DNA from: Pseudoalteromonas flavipulchra NCIMB 2033 = ATCC BAA-314
GTDB lineage: Bacteria > Pseudomonadota > Gammaproteobacteria > Enterobacterales > Alteromonadaceae
Length of the DNA: 38,181 nucleotides
Direction of reading: 5' to 3'
Assembly (NCBI GenBank): GCA_000814665.1
Contig: JWIH01000022.1
Location: 1 to 38,181, forward strand
The notes under the pieces are model-generated. The model worked only from the letters and a program-made list of their open reading frames with translations. It did not search any database and was not told the DNA's origin. Every line of letters begins with the position of its first letter. Within the stretch, counting starts at the first letter, position 1. Position numbers and translations under genes: made by a program. Shown one piece after another: positions 10,401 to 18,684 of this stretch.

Positions 10401-12006
10401 AAGCCGCACCCGCTTTAGTGACAGCAAGAATTGCAATCAGCATCTCGATAGAAGGCTGCATGTACAGCGCAATTAACGTATCGGCAGTGAGGGTTTGTTG
10501 ATACTGAGACTGATATTGCTCCCGTAAATGCAAGGCAAGGGCGTTGGCTCTGGCGTTAAGGGTTTTATAATCGATAGATTGTGTTTGGGTTTGTAGTGCA
10601 ATTTGATCTGGGTGTTTACTTACCGCTTGTTCAAACCAGTGATTTAAAGTGGTGTCGGAAAAGAACGTTTCATTATCTTGATTGCTGCGCGCCAAGATAA
10701 GCATTTGCTCTTCTTCATCCAGTACAGGCAGCTCGGCGATATTAAGATCGCTAGAGTGGGTAAGTAATTCAATAAAGCGCGCCTGAATATCGGTGACCCG
10801 TGTCATTGCCACGCGAGAAAAGACAGACTTAGCGGCGACCACTTTACGACAAAGGCCACCTTCGGTTTCAAAATGCGTAAATTCGATATCAAATTGTGAA
10901 ACACCAGGCTCAATGGATACCCCTTTGATAATGGTATCTCCCGCTGTGCCCAAAGCAAGTTCGTACCCTTGGCGACCAATCATCAACGGGGTGATCCCTG
11001 GACGAATGCCATTGCTTTTTAGCTTGGCTAAGTAGTTACAGGTGACATTAATATGCTTTGCAGCGTCTTTATTATTATTTCCTGACAGCAGTAATTGGGT
11101 GAGCTGGTTACTGACTTCACTGATAAGCGATGCGCCTGTGTACTGCTCAATATCGCAAATAGAAACCGTTTCAACGTCTGAATAATGACCTAAGATCGCG
11201 CGTGTCTTACGGGTGCGGCGAGCCATCGGGATCCCTATGGTCAAATCGGTTTGCCCAGTGGTATGAAATAAAGTCAAAAAGACGCTGGCAAGCACGACGC
11301 TAAAACTCGTAACGCCAGCTTGAGAGGCCACCTGTTTTACTTGTTTGAGTGCCTCTGGGTTTTCTTCACGAAACGCGATGCCGTCATAATGGTGCGCTAG
11401 TGCCTCAGTATTACTCTGGTAAAAATCGATAGGATAGAGTTCGCTCTGTTGTGAAGTTGCTGCACGCTCAGGCTTTTCTTCAAACATCACTTGATAATCA
11501 AGGGGGGCGAGATCAAGTTCAGAGTTATCAAGCACCGCTTCTATACATGCGAGTAAATCGCTCATCAGTACTTGCAATGCCCACTGGTCACAGTTGATGT
11601 GATGCCCTTTGATGGTCAATAGCAAACGAGTTTCTGAGCTACAAGCGTAGAATTGAAAGGTCTCTTTAGTGATATCGATAGCTTGCTCAATTAAGGTTTT
11701 GGCGGTGACAGAGTCACTAAAAGCGGCAATCTCATCAGGCACGGCTAATAACTTAGGGGCACTGGCTAATAATTCGAGTTGTGGCTCGCCATGAGCCTCA
11801 TCAATACGACTCGATAAAACTGGGTGCCTTGCAAATAGCAACACTAAGGCTCGCTCTAGCGCCTCGGCTGTGAGCCCGCCGGTAAATTGTACCGCGCAAG
11901 CGATGTTATATACTGGATTTGCCAAATCAAGCTGTTGGGCTTGCCATACGTGAAGTTGCCTCGTTGTCAGAGACTTGAAATTGGCGGAATTGGACTGTGA
12001 GTTCAT
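7453..12006 (-). CDS. altK: Alterochromide-type NRPS initiation module, C(starter)-A(Thr)-T-E
   Basis: 1517 residues from ATG 12006, which has AAGGA about 8 bp upstream. An in-frame GTG at 12036 would overlap the thioesterase gene and has no comparable ribosome site. Domain order: condensation (HHINCDQ near 135-141, a variant of HHxxxDG), adenylation (YTSGTTGQPKG near 610), carrier (GGDSI near 1010), epimerization (HHLIIDAVSW near 1190, later ESHGREMW and NYLGQ). The pocket residues by alignment to GrsA are D-F-W-N-I-G-M-V-H, the textbook threonine code. With no module upstream, the first condensation domain should be the lipoinitiation domain that transfers the aryl polyene from an ACP to Thr. 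The E domain predicts a D-configured (D-allo-Thr) product. The last ~45 residues are polar and end in an acidic tail (TQELEI), a plausible partner for the docking domain of the next NRPS. Confidence 0.93.
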   Translation of the reverse strand: MNSQSNSANFKSLTTRQLHVWQAQQLDLANPVYNIACAVQFTGGLTAEALERALVLLFARHPVLSSRIDEAHGEPQLELLASAPKLLAVPDEIAAFSDSVTAKTLIEQAIDITKETFQFYACSSETRLLLTIKGHHINCDQWALQVLMSDLLACIEAVLDNSELDLAPLDYQVMFEEKPERAATSQQSELYPIDFYQSNTEALAHHYDGIAFREENPEALKQVKQVASQAGVTSFSVVLASVFLTLFHTTGQTDLTIGIPMARRTRKTRAILGHYSDVETVSICDIEQYTGASLISEVSNQLTQLLLSGNNNKDAAKHINVTCNYLAKLKSNGIRPGITPLMIGRQGYELALGTAGDTIIKGVSIEPGVSQFDIEFTHFETEGGLCRKVVAAKSVFSRVAMTRVTDIQARFIELLTHSSDLNIAELPVLDEEEQMLILARSNQDNETFFSDTTLNHWFEQAVSKHPDQIALQTQTQSIDYKTLNARANALALHLREQYQSQYQQTLTADTLIALYMQPSIEMLIAILAVTKAGAAYVPLSPDHASERTTFILSDTNPSLLIVDEQEYAAAQDKCRLAEVACPLVTPLNAQQQSDTAPVISQSPQDLVYIIYTSGTTGQPKGVMQTHENVARLFTATEQDYGFDHHDTWVLYHAYTFDFSVWEMWGALLYGGKLCIPDNSLIRDFEAFADYCSDNQVTVLNQTPAAFYEFSAAALSAKLNFDKLRYVIFGGDKLNPEMLNPWWNCYGDEQPLLVNMYGITETTVHVTYKALTQQSSSKASHIGRPILDMKAYVLNSKLQLVEPGACGELYIGGAGLARGYLNREALSQERFISSPYASEQDIQQGRARLYKTGDLARRLPDGELEYIGRNDNQVKIRGYRIELGEIESVINQLPEVAQAVVIDRTLQSVPYLAAYIKFKPQHYGQTAQVKAHVSQALPSYMQPKTWTELAEIPLTGNGKLDRKALPEPELVSQSEYVAPQDETEAQLCEAFKTLLGVEQVSTKDDFFAIGGDSILTIQLVALLRKQGIELQVKDIFDCPTAAALSQRIVSVQATQREITQEQGLLSGRFDLLPIQQWFFNKALPEENHWNQAFAIRIPSGFSQTQLQEALHSLSDQHDMLRTTFMEFEGHITQEYNDVSTMAPLNVLNGKSHDVQAELNARQSQFDICNGPLWQVTHIEAFCEDYDLLHFALHHLIIDAVSWRIIAQDLQTLLAQGELLSKRTSYRQWVEMMQAYPAAHPQEMAFWQRLATNLPSYPPSMAATPSTAWLELDAQTTTRLIRDANAGFNTQGEELLLAALCQALSKTFKQTQHAITLESHGREMWRDDADINQTIGWFTCLYPLRLTQQATLSDTIIDAKEALRQIPNKGLGFGSAQLQDTSLTLPSISFNYLGQMGGQSDALWQIDNQLQTETSSAQNGSDLILDINALVQGEQLRIKVDSLLDGNLTDAFATHLTQALHDVLDTALEAKKRGGVSTPSDFGAGSLSQEQLAALQSQLSETQLEQTTTQSEKTQELEI

Positions 12007-12029
12007 TGCGTGATCCTTGTTTTTTCGCC

Positions 12030-12785
12030 TTAACACAACGGCTTTTGCCAGTTTGCTTTTTGGTATTTTGTTTGCTGTAAGCGTGCTAGGTGTCGCGCTA
12101 CTGCGGCGACAATCACCTCACACGCAAGCGTTGGGCGTTGCTGTAAATACATATGACAGCCATCGACATGATGGTGCTGAAAATGGTTCTCGCAGTACTC
12201 AGACCAAGCTTGGTGTGACTCAGGCTTAACCAAGTGATCTTGTGTGGCGAGGATCAGTTCGACCGGCATCGTCAACGTGATGTCTGTACTGACGGGTTGC
12301 TCGGCTAACATAAAGTCGTCTTTAAACATAGCGGCCACAACCGCTTCTACGTCCTTCGTTAAACGATGTTTAGGCAGCATGTCGAGATGATATAAAGTCG
12401 TGAGCAAGTCCGAGTCAGTCAATTTTGAGTACTGGGTAGCCGAGGGAATACTTGGCGCGCGACACCCAGATAAACAGAGTAAATCCGGAGTTGTCAGTGC
12501 ATGTTTAGCAAGATGATCGGCAAGCTTATAAGCCACCATCCCGCCAAGGCTGTGACCAAAAAACACGCACAGCCGCTCACTACGCGGCTGAAGTTGCGTG
12601 CTACTACTTAGGTGACTAAGTGCCTCATCCCAGTCCCGTAAAGATTGCATGCCTGCTTTAGTTCCACGGCCCGGTAAGTCGATGCCGTGGAGTTGCCAAT
12701 GCGCAGGTAAATGTTTGGCCCATTCCCTAAAAAACAAAGAAGAGCCACCTGCGTGATGGAAACAGTATAAGTCAACCGGCATCAT
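12030..12785 (-). CDS. altJ: Type II (editing) thioesterase, alpha/beta-hydrolase
   Basis: 251 residues, the usual size for stand-alone NRPS/PKS thioesterases. It begins with the HHAGG oxyanion region (10-14). The nucleophile elbow GHSLGG carries Ser79, and Asp183 (TQDHLV) and His211 (GCHMYL) complete the triad; all are intact. Such enzymes clear misprimed or stalled acyl groups from carrier-protein arms and act in the cytoplasm. The start ATG overlaps the stop of the upstream SDR-like gene by 4 bp (ATGA), implying translational coupling, and the NRPS gene starts 23 bp after its stop. A second ATG three bases on (12782) is an equally possible start. A releasing thioesterase is unlikely, because the assembly line continues beyond the window and release is expected at its end. 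The letter is assigned by gene order. Confidence 0.9.
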   Translation of the reverse strand: MMPVDLYCFHHAGGSSLFFREWAKHLPAHWQLHGIDLPGRGTKAGMQSLRDWDEALSHLSSSTQLQPRSERLCVFFGHSLGGMVAYKLADHLAKHALTTPDLLCLSGCRAPSIPSATQYSKLTDSDLLTTLYHLDMLPKHRLTKDVEAVVAAMFKDDFMLAEQPVSTDITLTMPVELILATQDHLVKPESHQAWSEYCENHFQHHHVDGCHMYLQQRPTLACEVIVAAVARHLARLQQTKYQKANWQKPLC

Positions 12786-13489
12786 AGCTTGAGCTCCAGC
12801 GTTGGTGTGAATGCGATGGATTGACCGGTGAGCATGGTGTTGGTTTTCATAAAGTTGACTAGGTATTCCACCAAGTCTTGATAGCTGTATACCGCAGGTC
12901 GTGCACCCAGTACGCCTCCTTTTAGGTTACGCTTTTGGATTCTTGCGGCTTTGCTATCGGTAGCCAGTAGCGGTAACACAAAACTGTTCACTGCCAGCTT
13001 GCTACCTTGATACTCGCGCGCGAGCGTCATCATCAATGCATTATGAGCGTGGTTACAGACACTGGCGGTGGCTTCTAATTCGTAATTTAAGGTGTCTGAT
13101 TGCGTTAAAAAGACGAGGTTTCCACCACTCACTCTGAGGTTGTCGGCAATGACTCTGAGTGCTGCAAATGCGCTTTCTAGACGTGCAATCACTTGCTCGC
13201 CAACGGCAATGTCTTCGAGTAGATTGCTTTCATCAAGGCGATTGGCACAATGCAGTACCATCACTTCTTGCTGATTATTATTGAGTTCAAACCAATCTAG
13301 TAATGTAGTGGTATTTAACTCAGAGAGGGGAGCGTTGAGGTGGATATGGCTCGCTTCTGGATTATGCGCGAGCACCTCAGCACTTGCATTGATAAGGAGT
13401 AACGGATGTTTTTGCGACAGCAAATGGGTAACGAAGTGGCTATCAAATTCACTTGTTGGATAAAGTAAAATAAACGCTTGAGCATTCAT
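12782..13489 (-). CDS. altI: SDR-like protein lacking the cofactor and catalytic motifs
   Basis: 235 residues. It aligns along its length with the FabG-type protein encoded just upstream, most clearly at LAREYQGSKLAVNSF versus IARQYGHCGIYCNAL. It has lost what an SDR needs: the N-terminal TGxxxGxG becomes YPTSEFDS, and the YxxxK catalytic pair aligns with A and N (ASVCN). It is therefore probably not an oxidoreductase. The obvious hypothesis is a structural or regulatory partner of the neighbouring ketoreductase. The gene overlaps its neighbours by 4 bp on both sides (ATGA junctions), so it is co-translated with FabG and the thioesterase, and its intact frame argues against decay. The function is inferred; the motif losses are read directly. 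Confidence 0.75.
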   Translation of the reverse strand: MNAQAFILLYPTSEFDSHFVTHLLSQKHPLLLINASAEVLAHNPEASHIHLNAPLSELNTTTLLDWFELNNNQQEVMVLHCANRLDESNLLEDIAVGEQVIARLESAFAALRVIADNLRVSGGNLVFLTQSDTLNYELEATASVCNHAHNALMMTLAREYQGSKLAVNSFVLPLLATDSKAARIQKRNLKGGVLGARPAVYSYQDLVEYLVNFMKTNTMLTGQSIAFTPTLELKL

Positions 13490-14217
13490 ACCGCAAGCCC
13501 TCCATCCAAACGAAGCACATTTCCCGTTTGGTAGTTAGAGGCGCTAGAAGCGAGATATAGCGTGGCATCAGCAATTTCTTTGACGCTCCCAACACGACCA
13601 AGTGCGGTATGTTTTAGCACCGGGTTGATAATGCTTGCGGGGATATCATCAATCATATCGGTTGCAATAAACGTCGGAGCGAGTGCATTACAGTAAATAC
13701 CACAGTGACCATATTGCCGTGCAATAGTCCGAGTGAGGCCAATAATTGCGCCTTTTGAGGTCGCGTAGTTGGCTTGGCCTTCACGTCCGCTTATTCCGCT
13801 TTGCGACACCATGTTGATAATCTTGCCTGCACCTTGCTTAGTCATGACTGGTAATACCGCTTGGCAACACAGTAATGTACCTTTGAAGTTAATATCTAAC
13901 ACGTTATGAAAAGCGTCGTACGACATCTGAGAGAACAAGCTATCATTCGTGATCCCAGCGTTATTCACTAACACATCAACCCGACCCGTGTCGCTTATCG
14001 CTTGGCGAATAGCGGAGTTGACGAACTCGCTGTCGGTAATATTGCCGCTTTGTTGAGTGAAACGAGCTTGATACTCAGGTTTGTGTAACTCCGCGATGGG
14101 GGTTTGTGTGCGACAAATACCGTATACTCGAGCACCACCTTGCAAAAAGGCGAGTGCGATGCCTTTGCCTATCCCTTTGGATACGCCAGTCACTACTACT
14201 GTCTTTCCAGTAAACAC
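13486..14217 (-). CDS. altH: 3-oxoacyl-ACP reductase, FabG-like SDR
   Basis: 243 residues from GTG 14217, chosen because AAGGA lies 8 bp upstream of it; the TTG at 14223 is only 2 bp from that site. It has a complete classical SDR signature: TGVSKGIG near residues 10-17, NNAG near 86-89, and Ser138, Tyr151 and Lys155 (MVSQSG, YATSK). The expected role is NADPH-dependent reduction of the beta-keto group after each ketosynthase extension of the aryl chain. The product then goes to the FabZ-like dehydratase encoded 11 bp upstream, giving one conjugated double bond per cycle. The stop overlaps the SDR-like gene by 4 bp. The general class is certain; dedication to polyene synthesis is from context. 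Confidence 0.92.
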   Translation of the reverse strand: MFTGKTVVVTGVSKGIGKGIALAFLQGGARVYGICRTQTPIAELHKPEYQARFTQQSGNITDSEFVNSAIRQAISDTGRVDVLVNNAGITNDSLFSQMSYDAFHNVLDINFKGTLLCCQAVLPVMTKQGAGKIINMVSQSGISGREGQANYATSKGAIIGLTRTIARQYGHCGIYCNALAPTFIATDMIDDIPASIINPVLKHTALGRVGSVKEIADATLYLASSASNYQTGNVLRLDGGLAV

Positions 14218-14228
14218 AACCAAGTTCC

Positions 14229-14627
14229 TTAATCCGTGTAAACAATCGTGAGTTCGGCTTTTGCAACCAACTCATCTTCAACGTGTGCTTGTGCTTTAAA
14301 GCGCGCCATCGCACCAAATTCAGTTTCTAGTTTTGCCGTTACTTTAATGATTTCGCCGGGGCGAACAGGGCGACTAAATTTGGCTTTTTCTATGGAAGAC
14401 AGCATGCCCCCTTTGTGCGTGTTGTTGCAGCACAAGCCGCTGATCTGCGCCATGGTCTCAATGATTAACACACCCGGGAAAATAGGCTCATCCGGAAAAT
14501 GTCCTTGCAGACCTGGCTCGTTATGCGAGACAAACTTCAATCCAACAATCATCTCTCCCGGTGAATGTTCGATTATCTTGTCTGCAAACTTAAATGGTGC
14601 CTTATGCGGCAAGTTATCGGTGATCAT
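14229..14627 (-). CDS. altG: 3-hydroxyacyl-ACP dehydratase, FabZ/ApeP-like hotdog fold
   Basis: 132 residues, slightly shorter than typical FabZ (about 140-150). The hotdog active-site stretch is intact: GHFPDEPIFPGVLIIETMAQ, with His43 and Glu57 in the catalytic positions. It would dehydrate the 3-hydroxyacyl-ACP formed by the adjacent reductase to the trans-2-enoyl form. With no enoyl reductase encoded in the window, double bonds would be kept, which fits a conjugated aryl polyene. Its start overlaps the stop of the ABC permease gene by 4 bp. The family is certain; substrate is inferred from the neighbours. Confidence 0.92.
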   Translation of the reverse strand: MITDNLPHKAPFKFADKIIEHSPGEMIVGLKFVSHNEPGLQGHFPDEPIFPGVLIIETMAQISGLCCNNTHKGGMLSSIEKAKFSRPVRPGEIIKVTAKLETEFGAMARFKAQAHVEDELVAKAELTIVYTD

Positions 14628-15739
14628 GATTTTTCATCTCCCCAGTCAAAGCAGAAGTAAACGATGAGGAAGAACACCACGCTGGTGACGCCTAAAATAA
14701 TCAATTGACGACTTACCGCAGCCAGTTCAACGCCTTGGTTTGCGACTAAGCGCAGTGCATCCAAAAACGCAGTGGTTGGCAGTAACGAAACTATTTCTCG
14801 CAATAGAGTGGGAAAGTTAGCGGTGTCGAAATAAATGCCCGATAAGAACATCAACGGAAAGTAAAGTAAGTTAGCTATCCCTGATGAGACTTCAACCCGT
14901 TGGCTACGGGCGCCGACTAACACGCCGAGCATACAGATACAAAATGAACCGAGTGCCATTACTGCAATGATATCCAGCACGTTTCCTTGCAGCGTGTAAC
15001 CAAATAAAAAGTGAAATGCGACGAACAGAATCAGCATTTGGAACACTAGTAAGAACAAGCGTGCGAGCACGATCCCAATGATGTAATCACGGCGTTTGAA
15101 AGGAGAAAGGCGTAGACGTTTAAAAAAGCCGTTTTGTCTGTCCGACACTAAACTGTTGGCAATCGACACCAGTGCTAAACCAAGGACTTGTAACACGATG
15201 ATCCCAGGGATCAACCAGTCAGTGTAACGATAACCTTTGACGCTAATGACATTGCTTCGCATCTCTTCGCCGTTAGCTTGCGCTTTAAGACGCAATAGAT
15301 AGTTACGTGCCATTAACGACTCATCGGAGTTATGAGTAGAAAACATAGCGTTGGGGGCAAGGTAAACTTCAGGGCTCACCTCATTTTGCAGTTTACGTAG
15401 CACTGAGCCTGGTGAGCTGATCACCTCCGCCAGCTGAGCAGAAGCAAAGCTGTCTTCCAGCACAATTGAATCGGTTTGTGAGAGGCGGGTAACGGTAACG
15501 AGTGGATCTTCCTCCATCGCTTTAAGCCATTTCTGTTCAATTTGCTCGCCATGCATCACCACCACATTCATAGGAGACATTTTTGGTCCACCAGAGAAGG
15601 CTTGGATCAACAATAGGGCGATGAAAATAGGTAAACCGAATGTCCATAGCAATACCGCTTTATCACGGAAAAAAGGTCGAATATTGACCATCATTAATTG
15701 CCAAAATGGATATAACTTAGTTTGACTTAACTCAGGCAT
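14624..15739 (-). CDS. altF: ABC-2 type transporter permease
   Basis: 371 residues. One hydrophobic segment lies near residues 27-48, followed by a large hydrophilic loop to about residue 170. A C-terminal block of about five membrane segments follows. This is the ABC2_membrane topology with an N-terminal extracytoplasmic domain, as in DrrB/YhhJ-like exporters. It overlaps the ATPase gene upstream by 8 bp, and its ribosome site (GAGAGGGAAAG) lies inside that gene. Its place in the middle of a natural-product operon suggests that it exports the finished lipopeptide pigment across the inner membrane and gives self-protection. The substrate is inferred. Confidence 0.88.
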   Translation of the reverse strand: MPELSQTKLYPFWQLMMVNIRPFFRDKAVLLWTFGLPIFIALLLIQAFSGGPKMSPMNVVVMHGEQIEQKWLKAMEEDPLVTVTRLSQTDSIVLEDSFASAQLAEVISSPGSVLRKLQNEVSPEVYLAPNAMFSTHNSDESLMARNYLLRLKAQANGEEMRSNVISVKGYRYTDWLIPGIIVLQVLGLALVSIANSLVSDRQNGFFKRLRLSPFKRRDYIIGIVLARLFLLVFQMLILFVAFHFLFGYTLQGNVLDIIAVMALGSFCICMLGVLVGARSQRVEVSSGIANLLYFPLMFLSGIYFDTANFPTLLREIVSLLPTTAFLDALRLVANQGVELAAVSRQLIILGVTSVVFFLIVYFCFDWGDEKS

Positions 15740-16499
15740 AACTTTCCCTCTCCATCGTGGAACCTGTGAGTTTCAAAAATACGTCGTTGAGTGTGGCTTT
15801 TCTGGGTTCTTTAATCACCGGAGTCTCAAAGGTGCGATTAATAATGTCGCTTGGCGCGCCTGACTCTATGATTTGACCTGAATTAATGATGGCTAAGTTG
15901 TCGCATAAGAACTCTGCCTCATCCATGTAGTGCGTCGTTAACATCACACAGGTACCGGCTTCTTTGAGGTCTTTAATGATGTGCCAAAACTCTTGGCGAC
16001 TCGTGGGGTCAAGTCCCGTAGTTGGCTCATCTAAAAACACCAACTTGGGCTGGCCAACCACTGCCATCGCCAAAAATACGCGTTGCTTTTGTCCACCACT
16101 GAGTTCGCTTAGCCAAGCGTCCTTTTTCTCGCTTAAATTGAAGCGCTCAAGCAGCGTATCAATTGGCGTGTAGCTTGGGTAAAAGCTGGCAAATAGCTCG
16201 ACGCACTCTTTTACTTTGAGTTTTTCGTAGAGGTTATTGTGTTGCATCACGCCACCCATAAGGCTGCGAAGTTTGGTTTCGTGTTGCTTCCAATTAAGAC
16301 CGAATAACGTCACTTCACCTGACGTTGCACTACGCAAGCCCTGAAGTATTTCCAACGTCGTGGTTTTTCCGGCGCCATTGGGCCCAAGGAGTCCAAAACA
16401 TTCGCCTTCGCTAACGCTAAAAGAGACGTCATCGACGGCAACTTTTCGTGTTCTTTTGTAGACCTTCCTTAAGTTCTTCACTTCGATCACGGTCGTCAT
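15732..16499 (-). CDS. altE: ABC-2 type transporter ATP-binding protein
   Basis: 255 residues. Walker A GPNGAGKT (39-46), signature LSGGQKQR (133-140), Walker B with LDEPT (156-160) and the switch histidine in TTHYMDEAE are all present. The protein is of the DrrA/CcmA class that pairs with ABC-2 permeases, and the permease gene follows with an 8-bp overlap. It begins 1 bp after the ketosynthase stop, with AAGGAA spanning the junction as ribosome site. Together with the permease it forms the only transporter within the biosynthetic operon in this window. Confidence 0.92.
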   Translation of the reverse strand: MTTVIEVKNLRKVYKRTRKVAVDDVSFSVSEGECFGLLGPNGAGKTTTLEILQGLRSATSGEVTLFGLNWKQHETKLRSLMGGVMQHNNLYEKLKVKECVELFASFYPSYTPIDTLLERFNLSEKKDAWLSELSGGQKQRVFLAMAVVGQPKLVFLDEPTTGLDPTSRQEFWHIIKDLKEAGTCVMLTTHYMDEAEFLCDNLAIINSGQIIESGAPSDIINRTFETPVIKEPRKATLNDVFLKLTGSTMERESYA

Positions 16500-16500
16500 C

Positions 16501-18684
16501 TTATTTCCTTACTGTTCGTAAAATACATCCCGTCATACTTCCCGCGAGATTAACGCTTAGGAGTAGGGTTTGATCTAACTCGGTATCACCAACTGGGGTG
16601 TTGAGTGCATGCATTAGCGCACGCACTGCTAATTCTGTACTGTGTAGAGGCGTGGTTTGTGGTTGATATTTTATAAGTTGAGCTTGTGGTAAATGGCTGT
16701 CCAAGCTTGCTGCAATGGTGGCAAACGCTTCGTCGTGATGAGTACTTAACACGACATTGCCCACTTGGCTTAGCTTTCTAGCTTTGCTTGCCAATAATCT
16801 GTCTAGTGCTTGATGTTCCTGCGCATCATTGATTTGAATAAAATCAATGAGCTCTGCGAGAGGTTGGTAGCCTGCCGGTAACACCTCGCTGGTTGCCAAG
16901 AGCGCCGCACTGGAAAAATGACCGATATCTGCTTGGAATTGATGTGCAGCCCAGACCTGCTGCGAGAGTGCTGTGTCGTCTTGCGAGCTACATACCATCG
17001 CATATCGACTTCGACCTTCACGCATATCAAGAGTTGCGCTCCAAAGCGCATGTAGAAAGTCATTGCCTAAATCACTCACACAAGTGGCCGAGTTTTTAAA
17101 GCCGAAGCCGAGTGCCAGTTGCCCTAATGTGGCATTGACGACGGTATTGGGGAAATGCGTACTTTTTAGCTCTGCGATGCCATCTTGAAATGATGCGAGG
17201 TTTTTATCTAAGGTTTCCAGCGAGCCAATGGGATTAGCATAGTAGGCTGCGAATTCTGGCAGTGGTAATTGAGCTAAATTGAGATCGCTGTCTTGTAAGG
17301 TAAATTGGCAGGCACCTAAGGCAAATTGTGCAACACACGGTGTACGGCGCTGGAAAAGTGCGGGAAACTGCTGTTTTAAGTTAAATTCAGCAAAGTGGTC
17401 GGTGCTATTTTGTCGAGCATTGTATACTTCAGTATCAGACAGGCTGGTGGCAGCAAGTAGATACACCGGTTTTGACGCCGTGTTAATCGACGTTTTCTGA
17501 TGTTTACTGAGTAGCATGCTGGTGTTGTGGCCACCAAATGCTGAGTTAGTCACCGCAAAAACATCAACAACCTGAGGTCTGGCCTGATTGGTCACTAATT
17601 GATACGCATGGCAACACGACCTTATTGAGTCGACCCCCAGTGTTGCTGGTAGAAGTCCTTCATCCTGGCTGACCAAAGTTGAAATAAGTTCTACGGCACC
17701 AGCGGCACCAAGGGTATGACCAAAGTAAGATTTACTACTTGAAACCGAGACGTCGTGCATGGCCTGTTCACCAATGGCTGATTGGATCCCTTTTAGCTCT
17801 GCGCCATCATTTGCTGGCGTACCAGTCCCGTGGCTGTTGATATATTCAATATCACTTGCTGCAACGGGCGCATAGGACAATGTCTGCGTAAAAGCGCGGC
17901 GTACACCATCGCCCTCGGGGTTAGGTGCTGTAGCGTGGTGAGCATCTAAGCTCGACCCTGTCGCGAGCAATTGATATCGCAGCGTTGCGTTACGCTGATT
18001 GGCATGTGTTTGCGATTCAAAGACTAAAAAACCTGCGCCTTCACCTAAACTTAATCCCATTTTTTCGCTGTACGGAGCACAAGGCTCAGGACTCAAGGAC
18101 TGTACCGACTGAAAGCCGCCGTAAACCAGCTCGCTCAGGGCATCCGCACCGCCAGCAATGACGACATCTGCTTGGTCGTTTTCGATGAGTTGTTTAGCAA
18201 AAGCAATGGCACTGCTACTTGCGGTACAGGCCGAGGTGAAAGTCATTACAGGGCCCTGAATACCGAAGTGGCGGCTGACATCGGTTGCAATTTGATGTGG
18301 TGGATAAAACTTAAACCCTAGTTGATGCTGACCTTTAAGGCTCTCCATCAATGAAAACATACCGCAGTTTGCATTACCGAGAATAAATGCCACACGGGTA
18401 CTGTCCATCTGATTTAAGGCTAAATTTGCATGTTCAAGTGCTTCTGTAACGGCATGGATAGCGTATTGGCTCGCCAGATCCATATCAAAATGTTCTGCGC
18501 TGTGATTCTCGTAGTTGATAGCGAGCGCCCCAACATTGTGTGTTAGTCCCTGTGTGTCGAAACGATTAATGCGGTCAATACCAGTGCGGTTTTCCTTGAT
18601 GCTAGTTAGCAGCGCTTGGCGATTTTCGCCCGCTGCACAGAGCACACCATAACCAGTAATGAAAGTTTGTTGTTTATTATTCAT
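16501..18684 (-). CDS. altD: Ketosynthase fused to a degenerate (chain-length-factor-like) ketosynthase
   Basis: 727 residues from ATG 18684, preceded by AGGAA; the open frame extends further upstream but only into the ligase gene. The first ~400 residues are a FabF-type ketosynthase with intact Cys153 (SACTASSSA), His285 (SHGTGTPANDG) and His323 (SYFGHTLGAAGA). From about residue 400 a second KS-like half begins. It keeps the fold signature around FLHALWSATLDMREG, but the catalytic Cys position near 539 is Gly (VSDLGNDFLHAL). This is the logic of a KS-CLF heterodimer made as one chain; in aryl polyene clusters such partners are normally separate. Expected role: malonyl-ACP-dependent elongation of the aryl-ACP starter, with the second half shaping chain length. 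The start overlaps the ligase stop by 8 bp. Confidence 0.88.
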   Translation of the reverse strand: MNNKQQTFITGYGVLCAAGENRQALLTSIKENRTGIDRINRFDTQGLTHNVGALAINYENHSAEHFDMDLASQYAIHAVTEALEHANLALNQMDSTRVAFILGNANCGMFSLMESLKGQHQLGFKFYPPHQIATDVSRHFGIQGPVMTFTSACTASSSAIAFAKQLIENDQADVVIAGGADALSELVYGGFQSVQSLSPEPCAPYSEKMGLSLGEGAGFLVFESQTHANQRNATLRYQLLATGSSLDAHHATAPNPEGDGVRRAFTQTLSYAPVAASDIEYINSHGTGTPANDGAELKGIQSAIGEQAMHDVSVSSSKSYFGHTLGAAGAVELISTLVSQDEGLLPATLGVDSIRSCCHAYQLVTNQARPQVVDVFAVTNSAFGGHNTSMLLSKHQKTSINTASKPVYLLAATSLSDTEVYNARQNSTDHFAEFNLKQQFPALFQRRTPCVAQFALGACQFTLQDSDLNLAQLPLPEFAAYYANPIGSLETLDKNLASFQDGIAELKSTHFPNTVVNATLGQLALGFGFKNSATCVSDLGNDFLHALWSATLDMREGRSRYAMVCSSQDDTALSQQVWAAHQFQADIGHFSSAALLATSEVLPAGYQPLAELIDFIQINDAQEHQALDRLLASKARKLSQVGNVVLSTHHDEAFATIAASLDSHLPQAQLIKYQPQTTPLHSTELAVRALMHALNTPVGDTELDQTLLLSVNLAGSMTGCILRTVRK

